64,000 nt of DNA from Streptomyces deccanensis (GTDB lineage Bacteria; Actinomycetota; Actinomycetes; Streptomycetales; Streptomycetaceae). Shown here piece by piece: positions 17,699 to 26,423 of the stretch. The stretch is taken from assembly GCF_022385335.1 (NCBI RefSeq), contig NZ_CP092431.1:4154001-4218000 (forward strand). Direction: 5' to 3'. The notes under the pieces are model-generated. The model did no database searches. It saw only the letters and a list, made by a program, of their open reading frames with translations, and was not told the origin of the DNA. Both the position numbers and the translations under genes were made by a program. Position 1 is the stretch's first letter, and each line of letters starts with the position of its first letter.

Positions 17699-19138
17699 GT
17701 GTCCACACCGCCCCGCCGTCCAGCCCGTCCGCAGCAGCCCCGGCCCCCCGTGCCTCCGCGGCGGCGGAGCTGGGCCATGCGGGCGGTGACCACGCTCTCG
17801 GTGGTGGTGCTGGCCGCCGCGGGCATCGGCCACGCCGTGGTGACCCGCCTGGACGGCGAGATCAAGCGGGTCGACGCCTTCAAGGACATGAAGAACCGCC
17901 CCGAGGCGGGCCACGGCATGAACGTGCTGCTGGTCGGCACCGACGGTCGCGACCGGATCAGCGAGCGGGAGCGGCGCAAGTACCGGCTGGGCGGTGCCCC
18001 CTGCCACTGCACGGACACGATGATGATCGTGCACATCTCGGAGGACAGGGAGCGCGCGAGCATCGTGAGCCTGCCGCGCGACTCGTACGCCGAGACGCCC
18101 GAGCACACCGACCGCGCCACCGGGAAGGTCCAGCGCTCCCACCCGATCAAGCTGAACGCGGCCTACGCGGAGGGCGGGCCGCAGCTCACCGTGCGCACGG
18201 TCGAACACATGACCAAGGTGAAGATCGACCACTACGTCGAGGTCGACTTCACCAGCTTCATGCGGACCGTCGACGTCCTCGGCGGCGTCAAGATCTGCAC
18301 CACCCGCCCCCTCAAGGACTCCTACACCGGCCTCGACCTGGACGCGGGCACCCATGAGCTGGACGGCGGCGAGGCCCTCCAGTACGTCCGCTCCCGGCAC
18401 GCCGACGGCTCCTCCGACCTGGGCCGGATGAAGCGCCAGCAGCGGTTCATGGCGTCCCTGATGTCCCAGGCGACCTCCTCCGGAGTCCTGCTCAACCCGA
18501 TGAAGTTCCGCGACATCACCCAGGCCGTCCTCGGTTCCGTCCGCGCCGACAAGGAGTTCGGCACCGGCGAGCTGATCGACCTCGGCCGCGCGATGCGCAA
18601 CCTCACACCGGCGTCGTCGGAGTTCACCACCGTGCCCATCGGCCGTATGGGGTACGCCGTGAAGGGGGTCGGCTCGACGCTGAAGTGGGACGACGCCAAG
18701 TCCGCCCGCCTCTTCGAGGCGCTGCGCGACGACCGTCCCCTCGCCCCCTACAAGGCGCGCGGCACGTACGCGCTCGTCGATGTGGCCCCGCAGCAGATCC
18801 GTGTCCAGGTCGAGAACGGCACCGCCGTCGCGGGCCTCGGCAAGAAGGTCGACCGTCAGCTGGCCGCCACCGGCTTCCGCACCACCAAGGCCCCGGTGAA
18901 CGCCCCGCAGCCGAACATCACCCGCACCCAGGTCCTCTACGACCCCCGCTGGGACCGCTCCGCCCGCTCCCTCGCGGCCGCTCTCCCGGGCTCGGAGCTC
19001 CGCCCGGTCCGCGCCCAGGGCCCCACGATGAAGGTGATCGCCGGCACGGACTTCGAGCAGGTCCGCAAGGTGCGCGCCGAGAACCCGGAACAGGGCGAGT
19101 CGGGAGTGGTGCGGGGCGACCAGGTCTCCTGCGCCTGA
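17699..19138 (+). CDS. LCP family envelope polymer transferase 4 (with LytR_C domain)
   Basis: 479 residues from the GTG at 17699, which has GGAGG 8 nt upstream; an in-frame GTG at 17690 overlaps that site and is less likely. Short proline-rich head, membrane segment about 26-48, LCP domain with VLLVGTDGRDR, CTDTMMIVHISEDR, SLPRDSYAETP and GGEALQYVRSRHADGSSD, and LytR_C at about 364-450 (IRVQVENGTAVAGLGKKV). The sequence CHCTD just before the metal-site Asp is unusual. It is divergent from the glycosyltransferase and followed after 118 bp by LCP5. Confidence 0.93.
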   Translation: MSTPPRRPARPQQPRPPVPPRRRSWAMRAVTTLSVVVLAAAGIGHAVVTRLDGEIKRVDAFKDMKNRPEAGHGMNVLLVGTDGRDRISERERRKYRLGGAPCHCTDTMMIVHISEDRERASIVSLPRDSYAETPEHTDRATGKVQRSHPIKLNAAYAEGGPQLTVRTVEHMTKVKIDHYVEVDFTSFMRTVDVLGGVKICTTRPLKDSYTGLDLDAGTHELDGGEALQYVRSRHADGSSDLGRMKRQQRFMASLMSQATSSGVLLNPMKFRDITQAVLGSVRADKEFGTGELIDLGRAMRNLTPASSEFTTVPIGRMGYAVKGVGSTLKWDDAKSARLFEALRDDRPLAPYKARGTYALVDVAPQQIRVQVENGTAVAGLGKKVDRQLAATGFRTTKAPVNAPQPNITRTQVLYDPRWDRSARSLAAALPGSELRPVRAQGPTMKVIAGTDFEQVRKVRAENPEQGESGVVRGDQVSCA

Positions 19139-19256
19139 CGGGCACGCCGCCAACCGTTCGACTTGCGTGCGATTTGTGTCAGCTTGGCAACAGCACGGCC
19201 TTGGTTTTTCGTCGACCCTTGTAAAGGGCACAGCAGGACCCGGCACACTGGGGCGC

Positions 19257-20534
19257 ATGAACGATTGGCCCGAGGGATGGTCCGGCAACAACCGCGGCGG
19301 CGACTACGCCCAGCCCGACGGGCCGCGCGTGATGCGCCAGGTCCGGCGCGGCCCGTCGGCACCCCCTCAGGGTGGTGTGCCCCAGCAGCCGTCGTACGGC
19401 GACTCGTACGGTGACGGCTACGGCGACAGCGGCCCCGACCAGCAGTACGGCGGCGGCTACAACAGCGACTACAACACCGGCCAGGTCTACGGTGTCGGCG
19501 GCGCGGGCGGCTCCGGTGGTCACGGAGGCGGCCGGGGCGACCGTGGCGCGCCGAACTGGGGCCGTCGTATCAAGCTGACCGCGATCACGGTCACCGTGGT
19601 ACTGCTCGCGACGACGATCGGCACGTACTTCTGGGCCGACTCCAAGCTGAACCGCGAGGTCGACCTCTCCAAGGTCATCGAGCGGCCGGCCGAGGGCGAG
19701 GGCACCAACTACCTGATCGTCGGCTCCGACAGCCGTGCGGGCCTGTCCGACGAGCAGAAGAAGGAACTCCACACCGGGTCCGCCGACGGCAAGCGCACGG
19801 ACTCGATGATGATCCTGCACACCGGTTCGAACGGCCCGACGCTGATCTCGCTGCCCCGTGACTCGAACGTCGAGATACCGTCGTTCGTGGGCTCCGAGTC
19901 CGGCAAGACCTACAAGGGCACCGGCCGCCAGGTGAAGCTGAACGCGGCGTACGCGGAGGACGGGCCCGAGCTGCTCGTCCGTACCGTCGAGGCCAACACC
20001 GGGCTGCGCATCGACCACTACGTGGAGATCGGTTTCGCGGGATTCGCGAACATCGTCGACGCGGTCGGCGGGGTCGAGATCGAGATCCCGAAGGGCGGCA
20101 TGAAGGACACCAAGTCCGGTGCCGACTTCGAGGCGGGCAAGCAGACCCTCAACGGCGAGCAGGCCCTCGCCTTCGTCCGGACCCGCTACGCCCTCGCGGG
20201 CAGCGACCTGGACCGGACGAAGAACCAGCAGAAGTTCCTCGCGGCGCTCGCCAGTCAGACGGCGACGCCGAGCACGGTGCTGAACCCGTTCAAGCTGTAC
20301 CCGACGATGAGCGCGGGCCTGGACACCCTGATCGTCGACAAGGACATGAGCCTGTTCGACCTGGCCGACATGTTCTGGGCGATGAAGGGCGTGACGGGCG
20401 GCGACGGCAAGTCCATGAACATGCCGATCTCCGGCAACTCCGCCAACGGCAACCTCCAGTGGGACACCGCGAAGGTGAAGCAGCTGGTGGAGCAGTTGAA
20501 GAACGACGAGACGGTGACGGTGTCGGGCAACTGA
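19257..20534 (+). CDS. LCP family envelope polymer transferase 5
   Basis: 425 residues from the ATG at 19257. The cytoplasmic head is Gly/Tyr/Asp rich (GDSYGDGYGDSG), a low-complexity tail common in Streptomyces LCP proteins. The membrane segment is about 105-125, and the LCP domain includes LIVGSDSRAG, KRTDSMMILH, SLPRDSNVEIP and EQALAFVRTRYALAGSD. It has no LytR_C domain. Its LCP core shares NAAYAE(G/D)GP(Q/E)L and the HYVE motif with LCP4, so the two are likely recent paralogues. A hairpin terminator follows 16 bp downstream. Confidence 0.93.
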   Translation: MNDWPEGWSGNNRGGDYAQPDGPRVMRQVRRGPSAPPQGGVPQQPSYGDSYGDGYGDSGPDQQYGGGYNSDYNTGQVYGVGGAGGSGGHGGGRGDRGAPNWGRRIKLTAITVTVVLLATTIGTYFWADSKLNREVDLSKVIERPAEGEGTNYLIVGSDSRAGLSDEQKKELHTGSADGKRTDSMMILHTGSNGPTLISLPRDSNVEIPSFVGSESGKTYKGTGRQVKLNAAYAEDGPELLVRTVEANTGLRIDHYVEIGFAGFANIVDAVGGVEIEIPKGGMKDTKSGADFEAGKQTLNGEQALAFVRTRYALAGSDLDRTKNQQKFLAALASQTATPSTVLNPFKLYPTMSAGLDTLIVDKDMSLFDLADMFWAMKGVTGGDGKSMNMPISGNSANGNLQWDTAKVKQLVEQLKNDETVTVSGN

Positions 20535-20549
20535 CCCGGCGGACGGCGT

Positions 20550-20590
20550 GACCGAGGGGCACCTCCTGTCGCAGGGGGTGCCCCTCGGTC
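20550..20590. terminator. Bidirectional terminator after LCP5
   Basis: Perfect 14-bp stem GACCGAGGGGCACC / GGTGCCCCTCGGTC with a 13-nt loop, between the convergent LCP5 and Cys-rich protein genes. Confidence 0.88.
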
Positions 20591-20602
20591 GTCTCCGACG
20601 GG

Positions 20603-20968
20603 TCAGGCGGTCGCGCCCGCCATCGTCCGGCACATCTCGGAGCAGCGGCGACACGCCTCGGCGCAGCGCATCATCTGCTGGTCGTCCGGCATGGACATAC
20701 ACGCCTCGGCGCACATGTCACAGGCGCGGGCGCACATCGCGCACATCTCGGCGGACAGCGGCGAGCGGCGCATCATCATGTCCGCGCACATACGGGTCAT
20801 CTCGGCGCAGTCCATCAGGGCGCGCATGATCTGCATCTGGGCCTGACCGCCGGCCTGCATGCAGGAGCTCATGGTCTCCTCGCACACGCTGTGGCACGTC
20901 ATGCAGGCGTTGACGCAGTCCTGCATCTCCTTGCTCATCGCGGTCATGTTCCCGGCCTGCTGCGTCAT
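20603..20968 (-). CDS. Cys-rich four-helix-bundle copper-binding protein (Csp/DUF326-like)
   Basis: 121 residues with 16 Cys and about 20 Met, spaced as CxxxC and CxxC along predicted helices (DCVNACMTCHSVC, CAMCARACDMCAEAC, CAEACRRCSEMC). This pattern is that of copper storage proteins and the DUF326 family, whose helical bundles hold many Cu(I) ions through thiolates facing the core. No signal peptide is visible, so it is a cytosolic (Csp3-like) form. No copper regulator or exporter adjoins it. GGAGG lies upstream of the ATG. Confidence 0.88.
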   Translation of the reverse strand: MTQQAGNMTAMSKEMQDCVNACMTCHSVCEETMSSCMQAGGQAQMQIMRALMDCAEMTRMCADMMMRRSPLSAEMCAMCARACDMCAEACMSMPDDQQMMRCAEACRRCSEMCRTMAGATA

Positions 20969-21710
20969 GGCTCCTCCTGGGGGGGGTGAGGGGTGCGGGG
21001 TCCGGGGCGGACCCCGTGCACTTCCGTCCTACGCCTCCCCGCCCCCGCCCGCCATCGGGCGGGGCGGCGATCCGCCGACTGTGATCGCCACCAGCGCGTG
21101 GCGGGGCGGAGCCGGTCGTCCGGCAGACCTGCTGCGGGCACGGGGGACGGGCATCTCGGGCGCCCCGAATTTCATCGGATGTCTGATGGGGTGGTGAACG
21201 ACACCCTCTCACCGCCGACGCGGATCTCGGCCATAGCTGGGACGCCACCTCGCCCGCCGAGTCCGACACCATCGCGCGCCCGCCTCGGGGGCACCGCAAC
21301 GTCGTCGCGGACTCGCCAGGTGCGATCCCTGCCCAGCTTCGGGCTTGCAGCAAACGGCGAAGAGGCGGTTCGACAGCCTCTGCGTCGTTCCCGGCCGCGA
21401 CGTACGGGAGGGTTACGGCACAGTAGGCGCGCTTCGGGGCGAACTTGGTGGACATTGACCCTTGAAATTGATCCGCACGGCGCCGTAACGTCCTCGCCGT
21501 CCAAAAGACATCGGAGGATTTGCCGGCGGTGCGTAGTGCGACCACCAGGCCTCCGCCTTTCACTCAGGCCGTTCATCATTCGGCTCACCGGGTGCGATCC
21601 CGCACGACGTCCCGGGCCGCGCCCGTCGGCGGCATCCGGCCTCACAACCGGGCGCCCTCTCTCCCCCTTTGTCGTCGCCCGTGGCATCCGTCCCTCATGG
21701 AGACCCACTC
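20969..21710. other. 742-bp stretch with no convincing gene
   Basis: Between the divergent Cys-rich protein and binding-lipoprotein genes. Open frames exist on both strands, but none has a ribosome site with family-like content, and the base composition is less biased than in coding neighbours. A minus-strand frame starting near 21449 (MSTKFAPKRAYCAVTL) looks faintly protein-like but has no recognisable family; it may be a decayed gene. The promoter of the lipoprotein gene should lie at the right end. Confidence 0.5.
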
Positions 21711-22754
21711 ATGAAGCTCGCCCGCACCTGGTCCACCGCCGCAGCAGCCACCGCCGTGCTCACGACACTGGCTCTCGCCACCGCGTGCTACCGCGGGGCG
21801 GCCTCAGAGGATGACCGGCCCACCATCGGTATCGACGTGCCGCGCTCCGACTCCGACTTCTGGAACTCCTACGTGCATTACCTGAAGAAGGACATCAGAT
21901 CCGCGGGCGTCGACGACCTGCCGGTCACCAACTCCCAGAACGACGTCCACAGACTCATCGCCAACATGGAGGTCCTCCAGAAGACGGGCGGCGCCGACGC
22001 CATCATCATGGCCCCTCAGGACTCCGGAGCCATCGCCTCGACCCTCGACGCCCTGGCAGACGAGAAGATCCCGGTGATCAGCGTCGACACCCGACCCGAC
22101 GAGGGCGACGTCTACATGGTGGTCCGCGCCGACAACCGGGCGTACGGCACCAAGGCCTGCGAGTTCCTCGGCGAGCAGCTCGACGGCGAGGGCAAGGTCG
22201 CCGAGCTCCAGGGCGCCCTGGACTCCATCAACGGGCGCGACCGCTCCGAGGCCTTCGCCGAGTGCATGGAGACGAAGTTCCCGAAGATCAGGGTGTTCGA
22301 GCTGCCCACCGACTGGGAGGGCGACGTCGCCTCAACCAAGCTGCAGTCGCTGCTCGCCCAGCACCCCGACCTGGGCGGCATCTACATGCAGGCCGGCGGT
22401 GTCTTCCTGCACCCGACCCTGGAGGTTCTGGAGGAGAACAGCCTGCTCAAGCCAGCGGGCGAGAAGGGCCACATCACCGTCGTCTCCAACGACGGCATCC
22501 CTCAGGAGTTCGACGCCATCCGCGAGGGGTACATCGACGCGACCGTCTCCCAGCCCGCCGACCTGTACGCCAAGTACGCGGTGTACTACGCCAAGGCCGC
22601 GACCGAGGGCAGGACCTTCAAGCCCGGGCCGACCGACCATGGCTCCACCATCGTCGAACTGCCCAACGGCCTGGAGGATCAGCTGCCCGCTCCGCTGGTC
22701 ACCAAGGAGAACGTCGACGACAGGTCCATGTGGGCCAACAGCGTCCCTCGGTGA
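21711..22754 (+). CDS. Sugar ABC-transporter-type substrate-binding lipoprotein
   Basis: 347 residues. The signal peptide ends in a lipobox-like ALATAC, with the Cys at 26 as the lipidation site. The mature part is a periplasmic-binding protein of the RbsB/Peripla_BP_4 type: PTIGIDVPRSDSDFW at the front, GADAIIMAPQDSGAI near 95, and VVSNDGIPQEFDAIREG near 260. The ligand is probably a sugar or similar polyol. No permease or ATPase gene is next to it, so it is an orphan that either serves a distant transporter or acts as a sensor. It starts at the ATG at 21711 behind GGAGACC. Confidence 0.88.
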   Translation: MKLARTWSTAAAATAVLTTLALATACYRGAASEDDRPTIGIDVPRSDSDFWNSYVHYLKKDIRSAGVDDLPVTNSQNDVHRLIANMEVLQKTGGADAIIMAPQDSGAIASTLDALADEKIPVISVDTRPDEGDVYMVVRADNRAYGTKACEFLGEQLDGEGKVAELQGALDSINGRDRSEAFAECMETKFPKIRVFELPTDWEGDVASTKLQSLLAQHPDLGGIYMQAGGVFLHPTLEVLEENSLLKPAGEKGHITVVSNDGIPQEFDAIREGYIDATVSQPADLYAKYAVYYAKAATEGRTFKPGPTDHGSTIVELPNGLEDQLPAPLVTKENVDDRSMWANSVPR

Positions 22755-22838
22755 CCGCGAACGGTCGGCCGTCGCGAGGGGTGAGCGATCCCGTTCCTCG
22801 GAACCGCCCACGCCGCGTGGAGCCCGGTCGTGGCTCCG

Positions 22839-23996
22839 TCAGGGCAGGTTCCTTGCCATCACGATCCGCTGGACCTGGTTGGTGCCTTCGTATATCTGCG
22901 TGATCTTGGCGTCGCGCATCATGCGCTCGACCGGGTAGTCGCGGGTGTAGCCGTAGCCGCCGAGGAGCTGGACGGCGTCCGTGGTGACCTCCATGGCGAC
23001 GTCGGAGGCGAAGCACTTGGCGGCGGCGCCCTGGAAGGTGAGGTCCTTGTCGCCGCGCTCGGACTTGGCGGCGGCCTGGTAGGTCAGGGCGCGGGCGGCC
23101 TCGATCTTCATGGCCATGTCGGCGAGCATGAACTGGATGCCCTGGAAGTCGGCGATCGGCTTGCCGAACTGCTTGCGCTCCTGGACGTAGCCCTTGGCGT
23201 AGTCGAGGGCGCCCTGGGCGACGCCGAGGGCCTGGGCCGCGATGGTGATGCGGGTGTGGTCCAGGGTCTTCATCGCCGTGGCGAAGCCGGTGCCCTCCTC
23301 GCCGATGATGCGGTCGGCGGGGATGCGCACGTTGTCGAGGTAGACCTCGCGGGTCGGGGAGCCCTTGATGCCGAGCTTCTTCTCCGGGGCGCCGAAGGAG
23401 ACACCTTCGTCGGACTTCTCGACGACGAACGCGGAGATTCCCTTGGAGCGCTTCTCCGGGTCCGTGACGGCCATGACCGTGTAGTACTCGGAGACGCCCG
23501 CGTTGGTGATCCAGCGCTTCACGCCGTTGAGGATCCAGTGGTCGCCGTCGCGGACCGCGCGGGTCTTCATCCCGGCCGCGTCGGAGCCCGCGTCCGGCTC
23601 GGAGAGGCAGTACGAGAACATCGCGTCGCCCTTGGCGAGCGGGCCCAGGTACTTCTTCTTCAGCTCCTCGGAGCCGGAGAGCATCACGGGCAGCGAGCCG
23701 AGCTTGTTGACGGCCGGGATGAGGGAGGACGACACGCAGGCGCGGGCCACCTCCTCGATCACGATGACCGTGGCGAGCGCGTCGGCGCCGGCGCCGCCGT
23801 ACTCCTCGGGCACGTGCACGGCGTGCAGGTCGTTGGCGACCAGCGCGTCCAGCGCCTCCTGCGGGAAGCGTGCCTCCTCGTCCACGGCGGCGGCGTAGGG
23901 CGCGATCTTCGCCTCGGCGAGGGAACGGATCGCGTCACGGAGCATGTCGTGCTCCTCGGACGGGCGGTACAGGTCGAAATCAGCCGATCCGGCCAA
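22839..23996 (-). CDS. Acyl-CoA dehydrogenase
   Basis: 385 residues, the usual length. FAD-dependent enzyme that introduces a trans-2,3 double bond into acyl-CoA. Family signatures: CLSEPDAGSDAAGMKT near 140, WITNAGVSEYY near 173, ERKQFGKPIADFQ near 290, QLLGGYGYTRDYPVER near 350. The catalytic base Glu lies in QIYEGTNQVQR near the C-terminus, placing it in the short-chain/branched-chain group (E of YEGT). It starts at a TTG with GAGAGACC upstream. The leader (24000-24060) has an AT-rich TTACTTAACGGTAGTTA stretch that could hold the promoter and a TetR-type operator. It is divergent from the sugar dehydrogenase. Confidence 0.95.
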   Translation of the reverse strand: MAGSADFDLYRPSEEHDMLRDAIRSLAEAKIAPYAAAVDEEARFPQEALDALVANDLHAVHVPEEYGGAGADALATVIVIEEVARACVSSSLIPAVNKLGSLPVMLSGSEELKKKYLGPLAKGDAMFSYCLSEPDAGSDAAGMKTRAVRDGDHWILNGVKRWITNAGVSEYYTVMAVTDPEKRSKGISAFVVEKSDEGVSFGAPEKKLGIKGSPTREVYLDNVRIPADRIIGEEGTGFATAMKTLDHTRITIAAQALGVAQGALDYAKGYVQERKQFGKPIADFQGIQFMLADMAMKIEAARALTYQAAAKSERGDKDLTFQGAAAKCFASDVAMEVTTDAVQLLGGYGYTRDYPVERMMRDAKITQIYEGTNQVQRIVMARNLP

Positions 23997-24201
23997 GGTC
24001 TCTCACGCTCCTGACGCTAACTACCGTTAAGTAACGCAATTTTAGAGGGCTGCTCAAGGGACTGGTACGTGAGTTTGACGACAGGCCGCGACCCCCGGGG
24101 AATCTGCCCGGTGAAGGGCTCGAACACGCCCCGACTATGCTCAGGCAGCGCACGTCTCCCGCACGCGCGGGCACCCCCGGCCGGACAGCACAGGAGCACC
24201 C

Positions 24202-25545
24202 ATGGCCCTCAAGATCACCGTGATCGGCACCGGCTATCTCGGCGCGACGCACGCCGCCGCCATGGCCGAGCTGGGGTTCGAGGTGCTCGGGCTCGATGTC
24301 GTCGAAGAGAAGATCGACATGCTCCGGCGGGGCGAGGTCCCGATGTACGAGCCGGGCCTGGAGGAGCTGCTGCGCAAGCACGTCGCCGGGATCGAGGGGT
24401 CCAGCGGGCGGCTGCGTTTCACCACCGACTACGCCGAGGTCGCGGCCTTCGGCGACGTCCACTTCGTCTGTGTGAACACCCCGCAGCGGCACGGCGAGTA
24501 CGCCTGCGACATGTCCTACGTGGACGCGGCCTTCGCCTCGCTCGCCCCCCATCTGACGGGCCCGGCGCTGGTCGTCGGCAAGTCGACGGTGCCGGTGGGG
24601 TCCGCCGACCGGCTGGCCGCGTACCTCGCCGAGCACGCGCCCGCCGGGGCGGACGCCGAGCTGGCCTGGAACCCGGAGTTCCTGCGCGAGGGCTTCGCCG
24701 TGAACGACACGCTGCACCCGGACCGGATCGTGGTGGGCGTGCGCAGCGAGAAGGCGGAGAAGCTGCTGCGGGAGGTGTACACGACACCCGTCGAGGAGGG
24801 TTCCCCGTTCGTCGTCACGGACTTCCCCACCGCCGAGCTGGTGAAGACCTCCGCGAACTCCTTCCTGGCCACCAAGATCTCCTTCATCAACGCCATGGCC
24901 GAGATGTGCGAGGCCTCCGGGGGCGATGTCGCCAAGTTGGCGGAGGCCATCGGGCACGACGACCGGATCGGCAGGAGGTACCTGCGGGCCGGCATCGGTT
25001 TCGGCGGGGGTTGTCTGCCGAAGGACATCCGGGCGTTCATGGCGCGCGCCGGTGAGCTGGGCGCCGACCAGGCGCTGACGTTCCTGCGCGAGATCGACTC
25101 CATCAACATGCGCCAGCGCGGTCAGATGGTGGAGCTGGCCCGGCAGGCGCTGGGCGGCGGTTCCTTCCTGGGCAAGCGGGTCGCCGTGCTCGGCGCCACC
25201 TTCAAGCCCGACTCCGACGACGTGCGCGACTCCCCCGCCCTCAACGTGGCCGGGCAGATCCACCTCCAGGGCGGCCAGGTCACCGTCTACGACCCCAAGG
25301 GCATGGACAACGCGCGGCGGCTCTTCCCGACGCTCGGGTACGCCGACACCGCGCTGGACGCCGTACGGGGCGCCGACATCGTGCTGCACCTGACGGAGTG
25401 GCAGGAGTTCCGCGAGCTGGACCCGGCGGCGCTGGGCGAGGTCGCGTCGACCCGGCTCGTGCTGGACGGCCGCAACGCGCTGGACCCGGAGCTGTGGCGG
25501 CGCGCGGGGTGGACGTACCGGGCGATGGGGCGGCCGACCGCGTAA
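24202..25545 (+). CDS. UDP-glucose/GDP-mannose 6-dehydrogenase family protein
   Basis: 447 residues. It oxidises a nucleotide sugar C6 alcohol to the uronic acid in two NAD-dependent steps. The Rossmann motif GTGYLGATHA is at 10-19, CVNTPQ near 93 and NPEFLREGFAVND near 157. The catalytic C271 lies in FGGGCLPKD, and the C-terminal domain carries GATFKPDSDDVRDSPAL. The product, probably UDP-glucuronate, could feed envelope polymers built and attached by the nearby glycosyltransferase and LCP genes. The start is the ATG at 24202 behind AGGAG. It stands alone, divergent from the acyl-CoA dehydrogenase. Confidence 0.94.
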   Translation: MALKITVIGTGYLGATHAAAMAELGFEVLGLDVVEEKIDMLRRGEVPMYEPGLEELLRKHVAGIEGSSGRLRFTTDYAEVAAFGDVHFVCVNTPQRHGEYACDMSYVDAAFASLAPHLTGPALVVGKSTVPVGSADRLAAYLAEHAPAGADAELAWNPEFLREGFAVNDTLHPDRIVVGVRSEKAEKLLREVYTTPVEEGSPFVVTDFPTAELVKTSANSFLATKISFINAMAEMCEASGGDVAKLAEAIGHDDRIGRRYLRAGIGFGGGCLPKDIRAFMARAGELGADQALTFLREIDSINMRQRGQMVELARQALGGGSFLGKRVAVLGATFKPDSDDVRDSPALNVAGQIHLQGGQVTVYDPKGMDNARRLFPTLGYADTALDAVRGADIVLHLTEWQEFRELDPAALGEVASTRLVLDGRNALDPELWRRAGWTYRAMGRPTA

Positions 25546-25556
25546 GGGACGCGGGG

Positions 25557-25650
25557 GCGACGCCGGCTCCGGTGGGGCGTCCCGGGCTTCGGCAAGGCGC
25601 CCGGCTTCGGTGGGGCGCCCCGGCTTCGGCAAGGCGGCTCCGACGGCGCG
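25557..25650. repeat. Short GC-rich tandem repeat downstream of the sugar dehydrogenase
   Basis: About four degenerate copies of a unit containing (c)cggcttcgg followed by tggggcgcc or caaggcg (25559-25650). It lies at the 3' end of the dehydrogenase gene and codes for nothing recognisable. Confidence 0.6.
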
Positions 25651-25702
25651 TCGCCTACGCAAGGTGACGCGAGGTGACGCCGCTCCGGCCGAGGCTCAGT
25701 CG

Positions 25703-25787
25703 GCCGGAACGGCGTCTTTCGCCATTGTCCACCGTTCCGGCGCCCGGCGGGGGCGAAGCGCTTACTTCGCCCGGGGCGAAGCGTTCA
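25703..25787. terminator. Array of hairpins between the sugar dehydrogenase and CGNR genes
   Basis: GCCGGAACGG (25703-25712) pairs with CCGTTCCGGC (25732-25741). It is followed by GGGCGAAG/CTTCGCCC (25751-25758, 25765-25772) and a second GCGAAG/CTTCGC hairpin (about 25776-25792). These lie between convergent genes and probably terminate transcription from both. Confidence 0.6.
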
Positions 25788-25808
25788 CTTCGCTCAAGGA
25801 AGCAGCAT

Positions 25809-26315
25809 TCACTTCGCTCGGTAGCGGCGCATCTTCGCACGGGCGCCGCACACCTGCATCGAGCACCAGCGGCCGCGTCCGGCCGGGCTGCGGTCGTAGT
25901 ACGCCCAGTGGCAGTCGGCCGCCTCGCAGGCCTTGAGGCGCTGCCAGGTGCCCGCCGTGAGGGCCTCGGCGACGGCCGCGGCCACGCGAGCGAGCAGAGG
26001 CGCCGGGTCGGCGGCGGGGCGCAGGCTCGCGGAGCCGTCCTCGGCTGAGACCACGACGACGAGCGGTGCCGCGGCCAGGAGGGTGCCCAGCGGGGTCACC
26101 GGGCCGTGCGGGGCGTGACCGGCGTGGGCCAGCAGGGTCGCGCGGAGGGACTCCCGCAGCTCGCGCACGGCCGTGAGGTCCTCGTCCGCCGCCAGGCGCA
26201 GGCCGGCGCGGGCCTCCGGGCTCTCCAGGGTGTCGGCGCCCGTCTCCAGGTCCAGCGTGTTCACCAGGCTCTCCACGAGGGCCAGGCCACCGGGGGCGGA
26301 CGCTCGAGCACTCAT
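25809..26315 (-). CDS. CGNR zinc-finger protein (ABATE-domain regulator)
   Basis: 168 residues. The C-terminal finger shows C-x4-C (CEAADC) and then CSMQVCGARAKMRRYR, the CGNR signature with CGAR in place of CGNR. The N-terminal half is the ABATE-like domain (LALVESLVNTLDLETG, then an alanine-rich helical part). Such proteins are presumed DNA-binding regulators, often beside small enzymes. It is divergent from the VOC protein gene, with three GGTWACC boxes between, so it may control both. The start is the ATG at 26315. Confidence 0.88.
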   Translation of the reverse strand: MSARASAPGGLALVESLVNTLDLETGADTLESPEARAGLRLAADEDLTAVRELRESLRATLLAHAGHAPHGPVTPLGTLLAAAPLVVVVSAEDGSASLRPAADPAPLLARVAAAVAEALTAGTWQRLKACEAADCHWAYYDRSPAGRGRWCSMQVCGARAKMRRYRAK

Positions 26316-26348
26316 GCCCGCGAGGTTACTGCTTATGGGGGTGCATAA

Positions 26349-26385
26349 GGTAACCGTTACTGGTTACCCTCCTTTGCAGGTAACC
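26349..26385. promoter_or_regulatory. Candidate operator: three GGTWACC boxes
   Basis: GGTAACC at 26349-26355, GGTTACC at 26362-26368 and GGTAACC at 26379-26385, with a near copy GGTTACT at 26324-26330, all in the 108-bp divergent region between the CGNR and VOC genes. Each 7-mer is close to self-complementary. A repeated box in a divergent promoter suggests a binding site for the CGNR protein; this is inference. Confidence 0.5.
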
Positions 26386-26423
26386 GAAGTTCAGGTGAGC
26401 AGAGAACGAGCAAGGAGAAGGCC

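Noticed and set aside
20993..21814. Plus-strand frame spanning the gap before the binding lipoprotein
   Set aside because: It overlaps the lipoprotein signal peptide in another frame and is rich in Arg/Pro/Ser without domain content.
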